This document shows positions 46,232-55,268 of a stretch of DNA of 64,000 bases, piece by piece. The stretch spans positions 1-64,000 of the forward strand of contig NZ_JAAUWV010000010.1 of the NCBI RefSeq assembly GCF_014694405.1. Reading direction: 5' to 3'. The stretch comes from Pseudoalteromonas sp. S16_S37. Its GTDB lineage: Bacteria; Pseudomonadota; Gammaproteobacteria; Enterobacterales; Alteromonadaceae. The first letter of the stretch is position 1. Each line of letters begins with the position of its first letter. A model generated the notes under the pieces. The model was not told the origin of the DNA, did not search any database, and saw only the letters and a program-made list of their open reading frames with translations. The position numbers and the translations under genes were made by a program.

Positions 46232-46265
46232 TTGTCATACCTACGTCACAAACTGGACCTATATT
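46232..46265 (+). promoter_or_regulatory. Candidate PhoB-type promoter of ppk
   Basis: TTGTCAT-ACCT-ACGTCAC (46232-46249) gives two 7-bp Pho-box half-repeats spaced by 4 nt, with one and two mismatches to CTGTCAT/CTGTCAC. Ten bases later is TATATT (46260-46265), a near-consensus -10. The layout equals that of the pst promoter. The predicted start of transcription (about 46272) lies just before the ppk start codons. Confidence 0.65.
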
Positions 46266-46295
46266 TGACGCAGCGTATTTCTCGTGGATTTCAAA

Positions 46296-48383
46296 ATGCA
46301 AGCACTGCCTCCTCAGCCAAAAACGGTTAGCTATTTTGCCAAAGAGCTAAGCTGGTTGTCTTTTAACGAACGTGTACTTCAAGAAGCAAAAGACGATAGC
46401 AACCCTATCATTGAACGTATTCGCTTTTTAGGCATATTCTCCAATAATTTAGATGAGTTCTTCCAAGTCAGAGTTGCCGATGTTAAACGTCGTATCTTGT
46501 TAAATAATTTACCCAACACTAATTTTGATGAAGATGAAGCTCTACTGGGCCAAATTAATCAAAAAGTGCTCCTGCTAGGAAAGAAGTTTAATTATATTTA
46601 TCAGCAAATTTTAACTGACTTAGCAAAATACAATATTCATATCAGCCAACCACAAACGCTGTCTGAATTTCATCAGTCATGGTTAAAACACTACTTTGAA
46701 GACCAAGTATTGCCGAATATGTCACCTATGCTGCTGAGTGAAAGCAAAGACTACTCAGATAATATGAATGACACCATGACCTATTTCTTTGTGCACATGA
46801 ATGGTGAAAAGCAACACTACGCCTTGCTAGAAATTCCAACGGACAGACTTGCCCGATTTGTACAATTACCTCCTGAGCGCTCTCGTCGCCAAAAACACAT
46901 TGTGATGCTCGATGATATCGTGCAGTTTTTCTTAGCGGATGTATTTAAAAGTTTTTTTAACTTCGACAATATCGAAGGCTATGCCATTAAATTGACTAGG
47001 GATGCACAGTACAATCTGGATGACGAGATTGAAGAAGGCTTGCTAGATAAAATGTCTAAAGGTTTAAAGCAACGTCTTTACGCCGAGCCTGTGCGCTTAG
47101 TCTATGATGAATCAATGCCCGAAGAGATGCTCAAGGTAATGAAAAAGCGTTTGGGTGTAACCGATCAAGATGCATTGATCCCCGGTGGTCGCTATCGCAA
47201 CTTTAGAGATTTTATTGCGTTTCCAAACGTGGGGCGACGCCACCTAGAGAATAAGCCATTACCTCCTTTGCAAAGCCAAGCCTTCAAAAAAGATGCCAGT
47301 GTATTCAATGCTATTTCTGAGCAAGATATTCTCCTTTATTATCCTTATCATACCTTTAACCACATGCTCGAATACGTTCGACAGGCGGCGTTTGATCCTA
47401 ATGTAACGCAAATCAAAGTTAACATTTACCGAGTAGCACGCCATTCACGGCTCGTCGCTTCACTGATCAGTGCTGCTAAAAACGGCAAACATGTCACTGT
47501 CATGGTTGAGCTAAAAGCACGATTTGATGAACAGAACAACATTGAATGGGCAAAACGCCTAAGCGAGTCAGGTATCAAAGTAATGGTGGGGATCCCTGCA
47601 TTAAAAGTGCACAGCAAGCTGTGTGTTATTCATCGCAAGGAGAAAGGCAAAATAGTAAAGTATGCCCATATAGGCACTGGTAATTTCCATGAGAAGACCG
47701 CCAAAATTTATACTGACTTTAGCCTCTTTACTCGTCATCCCGATATTTGTGAAGAATGTGACAATGTCTTTCGCTTTATCGAGAGTAGCTATCGGCCGTT
47801 TCATTTTGAACACCTCATGATCTCTCCTATTAATGCAAGAGACCGCATTTTGGATCTAATTGACCAAGAAGTGAAGCACGCTGAGCAAGGGAAAATATCA
47901 AGAATAACTATAAAAATAAATAACTTGGTAGATAAGCAGTTAGTCGATAAGCTTTATTTCGCAGCGCGTCATGGGGTTAAAATTCGCATCATCGTTCGTG
48001 GCATGTGCGCGCTCGTTGCTGGCTTGCCTCGCTTCAGTGAGAACATTAAAGTGATCAGTATCGTTGACAGGTTTTTGGAACACCCGCGTGTGATGGTGTT
48101 TGAAAACAAAGGCGAACCATTAGTATATATTTCCTCTGCTGATTGGATGACTCGGAACTTAGATCACCGGGTTGAGGTTGGTGTTCCCATCTATAATGAG
48201 GAACTAAAACAGCTCATTATCGATATCTTAGAACTGCAATTTCGCGACCGTACGAAAGCGCGAATAATAGATGCGGAACAAAAAAATAGTTATGTAAGAC
48301 GTGGTAATCGAAAGAAAATTCGCTCTCAAATTGCCATTTACGATCACTTAAAGAAATGGGAAAGCAACAAGAGTAGCCTATGA
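46296..48383 (+). CDS. ppk: Polyphosphate kinase 1
   Basis: A 695-residue peripheral-membrane enzyme that polymerises the gamma-phosphate of ATP into polyphosphate. The N-terminal domain begins with FAKELSWLSFNERVLQEA, and two phospholipase-D-like domains follow. The autophosphorylated His lies in VGIPALKVHSKLCVIHR near residue 432, with a second His in the AHIGTGNFHEKTAKIYTD region. I use the ATG at 46296; an in-frame GTG at 46284 would add four residues and neither has a strong ribosome binding site. It overlaps ppx by 4 nt (ATGA). Confidence 0.95.
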   Translation: MQALPPQPKTVSYFAKELSWLSFNERVLQEAKDDSNPIIERIRFLGIFSNNLDEFFQVRVADVKRRILLNNLPNTNFDEDEALLGQINQKVLLLGKKFNYIYQQILTDLAKYNIHISQPQTLSEFHQSWLKHYFEDQVLPNMSPMLLSESKDYSDNMNDTMTYFFVHMNGEKQHYALLEIPTDRLARFVQLPPERSRRQKHIVMLDDIVQFFLADVFKSFFNFDNIEGYAIKLTRDAQYNLDDEIEEGLLDKMSKGLKQRLYAEPVRLVYDESMPEEMLKVMKKRLGVTDQDALIPGGRYRNFRDFIAFPNVGRRHLENKPLPPLQSQAFKKDASVFNAISEQDILLYYPYHTFNHMLEYVRQAAFDPNVTQIKVNIYRVARHSRLVASLISAAKNGKHVTVMVELKARFDEQNNIEWAKRLSESGIKVMVGIPALKVHSKLCVIHRKEKGKIVKYAHIGTGNFHEKTAKIYTDFSLFTRHPDICEECDNVFRFIESSYRPFHFEHLMISPINARDRILDLIDQEVKHAEQGKISRITIKINNLVDKQLVDKLYFAARHGVKIRIIVRGMCALVAGLPRFSENIKVISIVDRFLEHPRVMVFENKGEPLVYISSADWMTRNLDHRVEVGVPIYNEELKQLIIDILELQFRDRTKARIIDAEQKNSYVRRGNRKKIRSQIAIYDHLKKWESNKSSL

Positions 48384-49858
48384 CTGAATACCCTTCCATT
48401 GCCGCTGTAGATTTGGGCTCAAATAGCTTTCACTTATTGGTCGCTCGAGAGATTGATGGCAGCTTCCAAGTACTGCACAAAGAAAAACAACGTGTAGACT
48501 TAGCCGCAGGGCTTAATTCCGACATGGTTTTATCCAATGAGGCAATGGACAGAGCGCTTGCCGTGCTTAAGCAATTTTCTACAACTTTGCAGAACTTTCC
48601 TCATAGCAATGTACAGGTTGTTGCAACCTACACATTGCGAAATTGCAAAAACATAAAACAATTTTTAACCAGAGCAAAGCAGTGCTTTGGATTTAAAATT
48701 AACGTCATTTCGGGTCAAGAAGAAGCAAGACTTATTTATCAGGGCGTTGCCAATTACGAGCACAGCGAAGGAAACAGGCTGGTCGTTGATATTGGTGGGG
48801 GAAGTACAGAACTGATCATCGGTGAGCATTTCACCCATAAACTGCTCGCAAGCAGAAATATGGGCTGCGTAAATATCACTCAACAGTTTTTCGCAAATGG
48901 TAAATTGTCTGAAAAGCGTTTTGCAAAGGCACAAATAAAAGCTGAACAGTTGTTAGAGCCGATCACTGCCAGCTATAAACGACTAGGCTGGCAATGCTGT
49001 TATGGCACGTCAGGCACTATCAAAGCATTAGTAAACATAGCCCAAGTTCACTTCGACACACCTGTGCTTACACACCCGATTTTACTAAATATAAAGGCAC
49101 TCATTTTAGCGTTTGAAGATTACAATCAACTTAGCTTGGAAGGTTTATCTGATGAAAGAAAAGGGACCATTTCAGGTGGACTTGCGGTGCTACTCGCCGT
49201 ATTCGAACAGTTAGGTATTGAGCAGCTTCATTATAGCGATCATGCATTAAGAGATGGTTTACTACATGAAACATCCACGAATAGAGAGTTTGATATTCGT
49301 ACTCGAACTATTCAAACACTCAGTGAACACTATAATGTTGATAGGCAGCACAGTGAGCAAATTTGCCGCACTTTAGAGCTTTTTTATCAACAGCTTGCAC
49401 AAAGCTGGTCCTTACAAGAAGCGGATCTACAAATGCTAAATTGGGCCGCTAAATTACATGAAGTTGGATTAGTTATTAATTCGTCTGGGTTACATAAACA
49501 TAGCGCTTATATTGTTCGCAACAGTCAATTGCCGGGGTTTACACAAGAGCAACAACAGTTTTTGAGTAATCTCATCCGTTTTTACCGGAAAAAAATTAGG
49601 CTAACCGAATTACAGCTGGGTAGTTCTATCGAGCTAAACCACTTTTCTAAGTTACTCAGCCTTTTCAGACTTGCGGTAATACTCAACGCCAAAAGACAAG
49701 ATAGTGTCTGCCCTGAGGTTAAATTAACTAGCTATGCAGATTCTTTGTTGCTTGAATTTGAACCGCGTTGGTTAGCTGAACACACACTAATGGCAGCCGA
49801 CCTTGAGCAAGAACAACAACATCTTAAAAAACTCAATATCACTCTTATTTTTAGCTAG
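48380..49858 (+). CDS. ppx: Exopolyphosphatase
   Basis: A 492-residue member of the Ppx/GppA family that removes terminal phosphates from polyphosphate. The ASKHA-type nucleotide/phosphate loop AAVDLGSNSFHLLVA starts at residue 9. GQEEARLIYQG (catalytic Glu) lies near residue 112 and VDIGGGSTELIIG near residue 138. The C-terminal HD-like helical domain (about 300-490) includes AAKLHEVGLVI. The start overlaps the ppk stop (ATGA), a coupled ppk-ppx pair that makes and degrades the same polymer. The 3' end overlaps the convergent EAL-HDOD gene by 8 nt. Pyrophosphatase GppA is an alternative, but the ppk linkage favours Ppx. Confidence 0.93.
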   Translation: MTEYPSIAAVDLGSNSFHLLVAREIDGSFQVLHKEKQRVDLAAGLNSDMVLSNEAMDRALAVLKQFSTTLQNFPHSNVQVVATYTLRNCKNIKQFLTRAKQCFGFKINVISGQEEARLIYQGVANYEHSEGNRLVVDIGGGSTELIIGEHFTHKLLASRNMGCVNITQQFFANGKLSEKRFAKAQIKAEQLLEPITASYKRLGWQCCYGTSGTIKALVNIAQVHFDTPVLTHPILLNIKALILAFEDYNQLSLEGLSDERKGTISGGLAVLLAVFEQLGIEQLHYSDHALRDGLLHETSTNREFDIRTRTIQTLSEHYNVDRQHSEQICRTLELFYQQLAQSWSLQEADLQMLNWAAKLHEVGLVINSSGLHKHSAYIVRNSQLPGFTQEQQQFLSNLIRFYRKKIRLTELQLGSSIELNHFSKLLSLFRLAVILNAKRQDSVCPEVKLTSYADSLLLEFEPRWLAEHTLMAADLEQEQQHLKKLNITLIFS

Positions 49859-51122
49859 TTTTTACCACAGAGAATACATCATCGGCGTATTCTCTACTTT
49901 CCATCGCGAAGTTATAAAGCGCTTTGGTTTTTGTTGCTGGGCGAATGGCGTTTAAGATCATTTGCGCCGACTGCCAGTCATTTTTCTCCACTTGCAATGT
50001 AAGTTGCAGCGCCCCACCTAACAACCCCTTATAGCTTAACAAGGCGCTACTTAATGTACTATCCAATGAAAACTCAGCAACTATAACCGACAATTCGACT
50101 TCGAGTACCGCATCTAGCACCGACATCAAGCCGATTAAGTAACCCTGCTCAGCCATTTCTTCACCACCGGGTGATAAAAATAACTCCATAAACTTAGCCC
50201 TCATTAGGCCCATTTTGGTTAACTCGGCTGGTTTGTCTACTCCCAGCTCGCTTAAAGCTAACACACGCACAAACTGGCGTATTGCATCTTCACCCAGATA
50301 TACAACAGCTTGAGATATCGATTTCATCTCAATTTTGTTTTCACCCGCCTTTGCATTGGCAAGTTTCAACACCCGAGCTGTTAAACTGAGATCTTTTGCA
50401 ACTCTTTGCTGCACTTCTTTGAAACAAATATCTTTTTTAGCAGTACAACGCAGCAAGTCAAAAACAATAAACTTAGATGGCTCTACATTGCCATGATTGA
50501 GCATTTCGGGGCGAGCAAAATAAAAACCTTGGAAGTAATCAGCACCAGCATTTTTTACAAATGCATAATGTTCTTGCGTTTCGATCCGTTCAACAATAAT
50601 GCTAACATTGGGGTAACTACGCTTGAGCTTTTTAATCATCATCGTGGTTTTGATGATGGGATCTTCAATCTCGAGCTTAATATAATCCATGTGTTCCATC
50701 AGAGGTTGCCATTTAGGATCGCCATCAAAATCGTCCAACGCAAAATGATATCCGCGCTTTTTGAGAGCAATAACCGATTGCACTAATTTTGGAATATTCT
50801 TTGAACGTTCGACAATTTCAACAACCAGATTATCGGGTTTTAATAGCTTGGGGAGTTCTTGTAATAAAGACTCATCTGATAGGTTAATAAACGCGCGATG
50901 ACCTGCGGTTAATCTCTCAACACCCACAAAAATTAGAGAGTTAAAAAACATTCTGCCAGTAGCTTGGCCATCAGAGACGCCCATGGGAAAAGCATTGTTG
51001 TTAGAATCTCGATACAACAACTCATACGCATAAAGGTTTTGCTCTTTATCAAGGATAGCCTGACGAGCTATATATTGTACTGCCGTGTTTTTCACTTTAG
51101 CAACAGTGCCACTCATTAACAT
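49851..51122 (-). CDS. EAL-HDOD domain protein
   Basis: A 423-residue protein. The N-terminal EAL-like domain (about 15-215) has ELL in place of EAL (YAYELLYRD), although DDFDGDP and YFQGFYFARPE remain; the loss suggests no phosphodiesterase activity. The C-terminal HDOD domain (about 220-410) includes LTARVLKLANAKAG and ISQAVVYLGEDAIRQFV. Relatives such as CdgJ of Vibrio cholerae affect motility. The first of two close ATGs is used, five bases after AGGA. It is a single-gene unit, convergent with ppx. Confidence 0.88.
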   Translation of the reverse strand: MLMSGTVAKVKNTAVQYIARQAILDKEQNLYAYELLYRDSNNNAFPMGVSDGQATGRMFFNSLIFVGVERLTAGHRAFINLSDESLLQELPKLLKPDNLVVEIVERSKNIPKLVQSVIALKKRGYHFALDDFDGDPKWQPLMEHMDYIKLEIEDPIIKTTMMIKKLKRSYPNVSIIVERIETQEHYAFVKNAGADYFQGFYFARPEMLNHGNVEPSKFIVFDLLRCTAKKDICFKEVQQRVAKDLSLTARVLKLANAKAGENKIEMKSISQAVVYLGEDAIRQFVRVLALSELGVDKPAELTKMGLMRAKFMELFLSPGGEEMAEQGYLIGLMSVLDAVLEVELSVIVAEFSLDSTLSSALLSYKGLLGGALQLTLQVEKNDWQSAQMILNAIRPATKTKALYNFAMESREYADDVFSVVKTS

Positions 51123-51286
51123 CTAGATCCTTTTCTAGCAAATCAATAGTCGATGCTTTATTTGAGAATACGTGAACCGTGAAGGCCGAGCAAATAAAAC
51201 TTCATCTTTATTGTGTGATTGAACTTGCCAATATCACTACAGTTTGACAATTGCCTATTTTGAGAGTGATAGGCTAGTATAACCGT

Positions 51287-52018
51287 ATGAGAACTTTATT
51301 AATCATAGTCGCTATTTGCATTTGTGGCGCATTAAAAGCCAACCCAAAACTCACTTACAGTGTAAGTGGTTCAGGTAACTATTATCCCTACTACACTCAT
51401 GATCCAAAACATCCAGGCATTTTACCAAAAGTTGTCAGTGCAATATTAGATAAAGCAAATATCGCAGGAGAAAACCTGTTATTACCAGCCAAGCGAACAG
51501 TTTTGTATCTTGAGCAAGGCAAAATAGACTTTGATTTAATCAGTCCAAGCTGGCTCAATGAACAACAACGCAAAGACACCCGATTTGTTTATTCCGATGC
51601 AATTTTATCAGTGGATGAATATCTCGTTTCAACACATCAACTTGACAAGCCTATCATACTCAATAGCAAAGAAGTTGGCACCGTGCGCGGTTACTATTAT
51701 CACGATGATAGCGATTTTAAACGTATTGATTTTAATTCAGAAAAGGAGCTTTTGCAGGCTTTACATAGAGGCAGAATTAAGCTTGCAATCATAGGCGATT
51801 TACCTGCCATTTACTGGTCTCAAAAACTAAGCGTACCAATCTATTTTAATACCCTGCACTCACAAGGTAATATGCATATGCGTATGCAGGCTAAGCACCG
51901 AGTACTACTCGATCGTATCAATGAAGCGATAAACGAATTGCATCGGCAGGGACAATTCCAAAAAATCACCCAGCACTATGTGCAAAGTATTCCCATTACT
52001 GGCATGCAGCCCAACTGA
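51287..52018 (+). CDS. Periplasmic solute-binding-like protein (SBP type 3)
   Basis: A 243-residue exported protein. A signal peptide (about 1-18, ending LKA) precedes a type-2 periplasmic-binding fold: SGNYYPYYT with the ligand-entrance region, GILPKVVSAILDKANI, a central RFVYSDAILSVDEYLVS and a final QFQKITQHYVQS. No permease or ATPase gene adjoins it, so it may sense, or serve a distant transporter. Such orphan SBP_bac_3 proteins are frequent in Alteromonadales. Ligand unknown; amino acids or peptides are typical for the fold. Confidence 0.78.
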   Translation: MRTLLIIVAICICGALKANPKLTYSVSGSGNYYPYYTHDPKHPGILPKVVSAILDKANIAGENLLLPAKRTVLYLEQGKIDFDLISPSWLNEQQRKDTRFVYSDAILSVDEYLVSTHQLDKPIILNSKEVGTVRGYYYHDDSDFKRIDFNSEKELLQALHRGRIKLAIIGDLPAIYWSQKLSVPIYFNTLHSQGNMHMRMQAKHRVLLDRINEAINELHRQGQFQKITQHYVQSIPITGMQPN

Positions 52019-52054
52019 GCAGTATAATGCTCGTTTTGACGACGGAAATAAGTT

Positions 52055-52621
52055 ATGAGTATCGAGGCTACCCTCCAAACACGCAGCGCTGGAAAGTGTG
52101 AATTATGTACAAGTTCTGAAGCATTATCCGTATATGAAGTTCCCCCTGTCGTAGAAGCTCATTCCGATAAATGTGTTTACTTATGCCATAATTGCAAATC
52201 ACAAATAGAAGGCAGTTGTGATTTAGAAACAAACCACTGGCACTGTTTAAATGACAGTATGTGGAGCCAAGTACCGGCAGTACAAGTAGTTGCGTACCGT
52301 ATGTTGAAGCGCTTAGCAGCAGACAATGGTTGGGCACAAGATGCATTAGACATGCTTTATCTAGAAGACGACACTCGCAGTTGGGCAGAGCAAGCCTTAG
52401 CACAAGAAGAAGAAGTGATTCATCTTGACAGTAATGGTGTACGCTTAAATGCTGGAGACACAGTGGTATTGATCAAAGATCTTGATGTTAAAGGCAGCTC
52501 ACTTGTCGCGAAACGTGGTACCGCTGTTCGCAATATTGGCCTGACGTCAAATCCAGAGCATATTGAGGGCCGCGTAGAAGGCCAACGCATTGTCATATTG
52601 ACGAAATTTGTTAAAAAATAA
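52055..52621 (+). CDS. PhnA/YjdM family zinc-ribbon protein
   Basis: A 188-residue protein with an N-terminal zinc-ribbon (CELC near residue 15 and CHNC near residue 48) and a C-terminal PhnA beta-barrel-like domain (about 122-188) that starts LNAGDTVVLIKDLDVKGSS. The family was named for proximity to phosphonate genes, but phosphonate hydrolysis is not supported for this type. It stands as a short unit after the binding-protein gene (36 nt) and ends in a very strong hairpin. Confidence 0.85.
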   Translation: MSIEATLQTRSAGKCELCTSSEALSVYEVPPVVEAHSDKCVYLCHNCKSQIEGSCDLETNHWHCLNDSMWSQVPAVQVVAYRMLKRLAADNGWAQDALDMLYLEDDTRSWAEQALAQEEEVIHLDSNGVRLNAGDTVVLIKDLDVKGSSLVAKRGTAVRNIGLTSNPEHIEGRVEGQRIVILTKFVKK

Positions 52622-52627
52622 TATTCT

Positions 52628-52671
52628 AAAAATGTCTTAAAGCCCCAATTCTGGGGCTTTAAGACATTTTT
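52628..52671. terminator. Perfect 20-bp hairpin between convergent genes
   Basis: AAAAATGTCTTAAAGCCCCA (52628-52647) pairs at all 20 bases with its inverse at 52652-52671, around a 4-nt loop (ATTC). The arms end in T and A runs, so it should stop transcription from both sides. It lies 6 nt after the PhnA stop and 18 nt from the rlmJ stop. Confidence 0.88.
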
Positions 52672-52689
52672 CTTACTCGAGTGTTAGCG

Positions 52690-53526
52690 CTATTCAGCAA
52701 CTAACTGCTCGCTTCTGTAAAAGCCCGACTCCTGAGCCAATATTTCCACCAGCTCTGGCAATACTTCATCCATGGTGTTTTTCAAAGTCCAAGGGGGGTT
52801 GATAACTATCATTCCCGATGCCGTCATGCCATGTTGCTCCGTGTCTTGCTCGGTCGCAAGCTCAAACAATTGGATATTTCTAATGCCTGAATTTTTTAAT
52901 GATTGCTCCATTGCATCAATACGCTGACGAGATACAACCGGATACCAAATCATATATGTTCCCGAAGAAAAGCGTTTATGTGCCTTAGTAATCATCGTAA
53001 CCGCCTGCTCGTAATCCGTTTTTATTTCATAGGGGGGGTCCATCAAAACACATGCTCTTCTTGATGCGGGGGGGACTAAACCAAGTAAGCCTTTAAAACC
53101 ATCTTCTCCTCTGACGCGCAGCGATTTTTTACCCTGCATATTTTGCTCAAGAAGCTGTAAATCTTTGGGGTGCAATTCAAAAAACCAGCCTTTGTCTTGA
53201 CGACGCAGATACTGTTCAGCAATTTTTGGCGAACCGGGATAAAAAGCCAAAGATTCACTGTTGAATGTTTTAATCAAATCGACATACTCTAGCAACGCCT
53301 TGTTTTTGCCCTGATATTGCCAAAGTTTGGCAATTCCTGATAAATACTCTTGTGTCTTTTGCGCATCGGCGCTACTTAACTCAAACAATCCCGCCCCAGA
53401 ATGAGTATCAATGTAGTCAAATGCAGCGTCTTTTCGCGTCATATATTCGAGTACGTTTGCCAGTACCAAGTGCTTGAGGACGTCAGCGGGATTACCTGCG
53501 TGAAATGAATGTCGATAGCTAAGCAT
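52690..53526 (-). CDS. rlmJ: 23S rRNA (adenine-2030-N6)-methyltransferase RlmJ
   Basis: A 278-residue SAM-dependent enzyme that methylates A2030 of 23S rRNA. The start is ATG at 53526, because MLSYRHSFHAGN equals the conserved N-terminus of E. coli RlmJ; an upstream ATG would add four residues. Motifs are YIDTHSGAGLF (SAM binding) near residue 40 and VLMDPPYE (catalytic DPPY) near residue 162. It is divergent from the small coil protein and zapA. Confidence 0.95.
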   Translation of the reverse strand: MLSYRHSFHAGNPADVLKHLVLANVLEYMTRKDAAFDYIDTHSGAGLFELSSADAQKTQEYLSGIAKLWQYQGKNKALLEYVDLIKTFNSESLAFYPGSPKIAEQYLRRQDKGWFFELHPKDLQLLEQNMQGKKSLRVRGEDGFKGLLGLVPPASRRACVLMDPPYEIKTDYEQAVTMITKAHKRFSSGTYMIWYPVVSRQRIDAMEQSLKNSGIRNIQLFELATEQDTEQHGMTASGMIVINPPWTLKNTMDEVLPELVEILAQESGFYRSEQLVAE

Positions 53527-53706
53527 AATGTTGCCCATTTAATAAAACGGCGCAATTTAGCTGAACCGTTTCTGAATAAAATTGTGTGTTAGCGCTATTA
53601 TCGCTCAAAGTCACACAAAAATCAGTATAAAGCCGTGTATTCACTAGCATCCTAAGTCACTTTGTTTTACATTTGCATGACAAAACACTGTGATAAGAGC
53701 GCATTT

Positions 53707-53937
53707 ATGAATAACGATACACTTCCCCAACTCGAACAGCTAATCGATCAACTAATCGCCCAAAATGAGCGGTTAAATAATGAACTTTCAGAGCTTAAAG
53801 AGCTAAATTCAAAGTTAGTCGATGAAAATGAAACTTTGCAACTTGAAGTACTTGAAAGTGAAGAGAAGCAAAAAGACACAAGTAATACATTAGCAGGCTT
53901 GTTAGAAAAGCTGCAAAGTGCGACTCAGGCTAGCTAA
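53707..53937 (+). CDS. Small coiled-coil protein upstream of zapA (TIGR02449)
   Basis: A 76-residue acidic, all-helical protein from the ATG at 53707; an upstream ATG 15 codons earlier is unlikely. Leu-rich heptads (LEQLIDQLIAQNERLNNELSEL and so on) predict a coiled coil across most of its length. It matches the TIGR02449 family, ZapB-like small proteins found before zapA in gammaproteobacteria. It shares its last base with the zapA start (TAATG). A role in cell division through ZapA is plausible but inferred. Confidence 0.82.
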   Translation: MNNDTLPQLEQLIDQLIAQNERLNNELSELKELNSKLVDENETLQLEVLESEEKQKDTSNTLAGLLEKLQSATQAS

Positions 53938-54221
53938 TGACTGAAAAAAGCAATCAAGTTGAAGTCACCTTATTAGGAAAGACCCATCAATTTGCCTGTA
54001 CCGAGGGGCAAGAGCAAATGCTCCTCGATGCTGTTGCTTTGCTAAATCAAAGGGTTGAAGATATGAAGCAAAGGTCAACAGTCAGAAATGAGCAAAATGC
54101 GTTACTACTGGCAGCATTGCACTTATGTCACGATTTACAAGCACTTCAACAATCCACAGAATACCAACAAAATCAACAACAAGCCCTCATTGAAAAGCTA
54201 AAAGACCATTTGGGGGAGTAA
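53937..54221 (+). CDS. zapA: Cell division protein ZapA
   Basis: A 94-residue protein that binds FtsZ and promotes bundling of protofilaments at the septum. The N-terminal globular domain (VEVTLLGKTHQFACTEGQEQMLLDAVALLNQRVEDMK) leads into a C-terminal helix (about 48-92) that forms the dimer coil. Length is normal (about 100). It overlaps the upstream coil-protein gene by one base. The 6S RNA gene that follows zapA in enteric bacteria is not seen here. Confidence 0.92.
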   Translation: MTEKSNQVEVTLLGKTHQFACTEGQEQMLLDAVALLNQRVEDMKQRSTVRNEQNALLLAALHLCHDLQALQQSTEYQQNQQQALIEKLKDHLGE

Positions 54222-54290
54222 TTAGTTACTTCCCAAAAATTGCATTATCGGTTAAATTATCACCTCTTTCGTTGTAACTCATGGGCGATT

Positions 54291-55268
54291 ATGCGTTTTA
54301 TCTTTACGGCCATTCTCAGCCTGCTATGTAGTGTAACTCATGCCAATCAATGGCATAGTATTGATACAGCCACTTGGTTAGTATCACCACCAAAGTCGGC
54401 ACGCTATATTCAGGAAAATCAAGCGATTATTGCAGGCAAGCACTGTGCGGCGATCATCAACGCACATGGCGATTTTGTTGCGCTTGAAAGAATGATCAAT
54501 ACTGCTAAGCAAAAGTTACAAGTCCCTGTTTGTTATCTTGTAAGCACCTCTGCGGATACTCAGCAAGTGATTGGCATGGCGATGTTACAAAGAGCTTTTC
54601 CCACCGCGAAATGGTATGCAGGACAAGCCATTTTCGATAACTTTTTACACTATCAGCAAGCTTTAGACGACAAGATTGCATTACATCGCAAAAGCCTAAC
54701 ACTGAGTGCCAAACGATTAACTCAAGTCGACGACGAACAACAAATCCAAAAGCATATTTATATCGCCAAACAACGACTCAATGATTGGCAAAAGCTCAGC
54801 CTGAACACGCCAAAAGTATTACCTAAACACAGTCAAATAGCGCTTAAATTGGGTAGCCAGAGAGTAATTTTACATGCTGTTGAAGCTTTTAGTTCAGCGG
54901 ATATATCAGTGTTTAATCCCGCCAATGGCGCGTACATAGGTGGTAACAGCGTTGATGCATTACCAGAGGTTAGACATAAATATGTATCACGTTGGCTCAA
55001 ACATTTAAACGACCTAAAAGCTGATAATAAAATAAGCTGGTTGTTACCCGCTCATGGTAAGCCGTATAAAAAAGAAGCCCTTGAGCTGCCAATTACATTT
55101 ATTAAAGCGCTAGATAAAGGCGTTTCAAATGAGGAAGTACAGCAGAGCCTATCCAGCAAGTACGGCGACTATGATGAGCAAACAAAACTACGACTTATGT
55201 ACTACTATCAGCTTGCCCAGCGCCGTATAGCAGCCAGTAAACAGGACAATGATGATGTTGTACTGTGA
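54291..55268 (+). CDS. Metallo-beta-lactamase-fold protein lacking the metal motif
   Basis: A 325-residue exported protein from the ATG at 54291 (an earlier start exists 17 codons upstream). A signal peptide ends near THA. The sequence runs in the order of the MBL fold: a strand set with AAIINAHGDFVALERMINTAKQKL, a GGNSVDAL stretch where metallo-hydrolases have a GD ligand, and the C-terminal LLPAHGKP. The canonical HxHxDH metal motif is missing: VSTSADTQQVIG occupies that position. It is therefore probably non-catalytic or uses altered residues. Its end overlaps mltD by 20 nt. Confidence 0.7.
   Translation: MRFIFTAILSLLCSVTHANQWHSIDTATWLVSPPKSARYIQENQAIIAGKHCAAIINAHGDFVALERMINTAKQKLQVPVCYLVSTSADTQQVIGMAMLQRAFPTAKWYAGQAIFDNFLHYQQALDDKIALHRKSLTLSAKRLTQVDDEQQIQKHIYIAKQRLNDWQKLSLNTPKVLPKHSQIALKLGSQRVILHAVEAFSSADISVFNPANGAYIGGNSVDALPEVRHKYVSRWLKHLNDLKADNKISWLLPAHGKPYKKEALELPITFIKALDKGVSNEEVQQSLSSKYGDYDEQTKLRLMYYYQLAQRRIAASKQDNDDVVL

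Noticed and set aside
46132-46350. 72-codon frame between gcvR and ppk
   Set aside because: It overlaps the end of gcvR and the start of ppk in another frame, and covers the predicted Pho-box promoter.
51244-51280. TTGACA-based promoter before the binding-protein gene
   Set aside because: At 17-18 nt spacing the -10 is poor (TGATAG), and the better TAGTAT is 25 nt away.
54222-54290. 6S RNA gene after zapA
   Set aside because: The gap is about 70 bp and shows no long hairpin with a central bubble, so a 6S RNA of about 180 nt does not fit.
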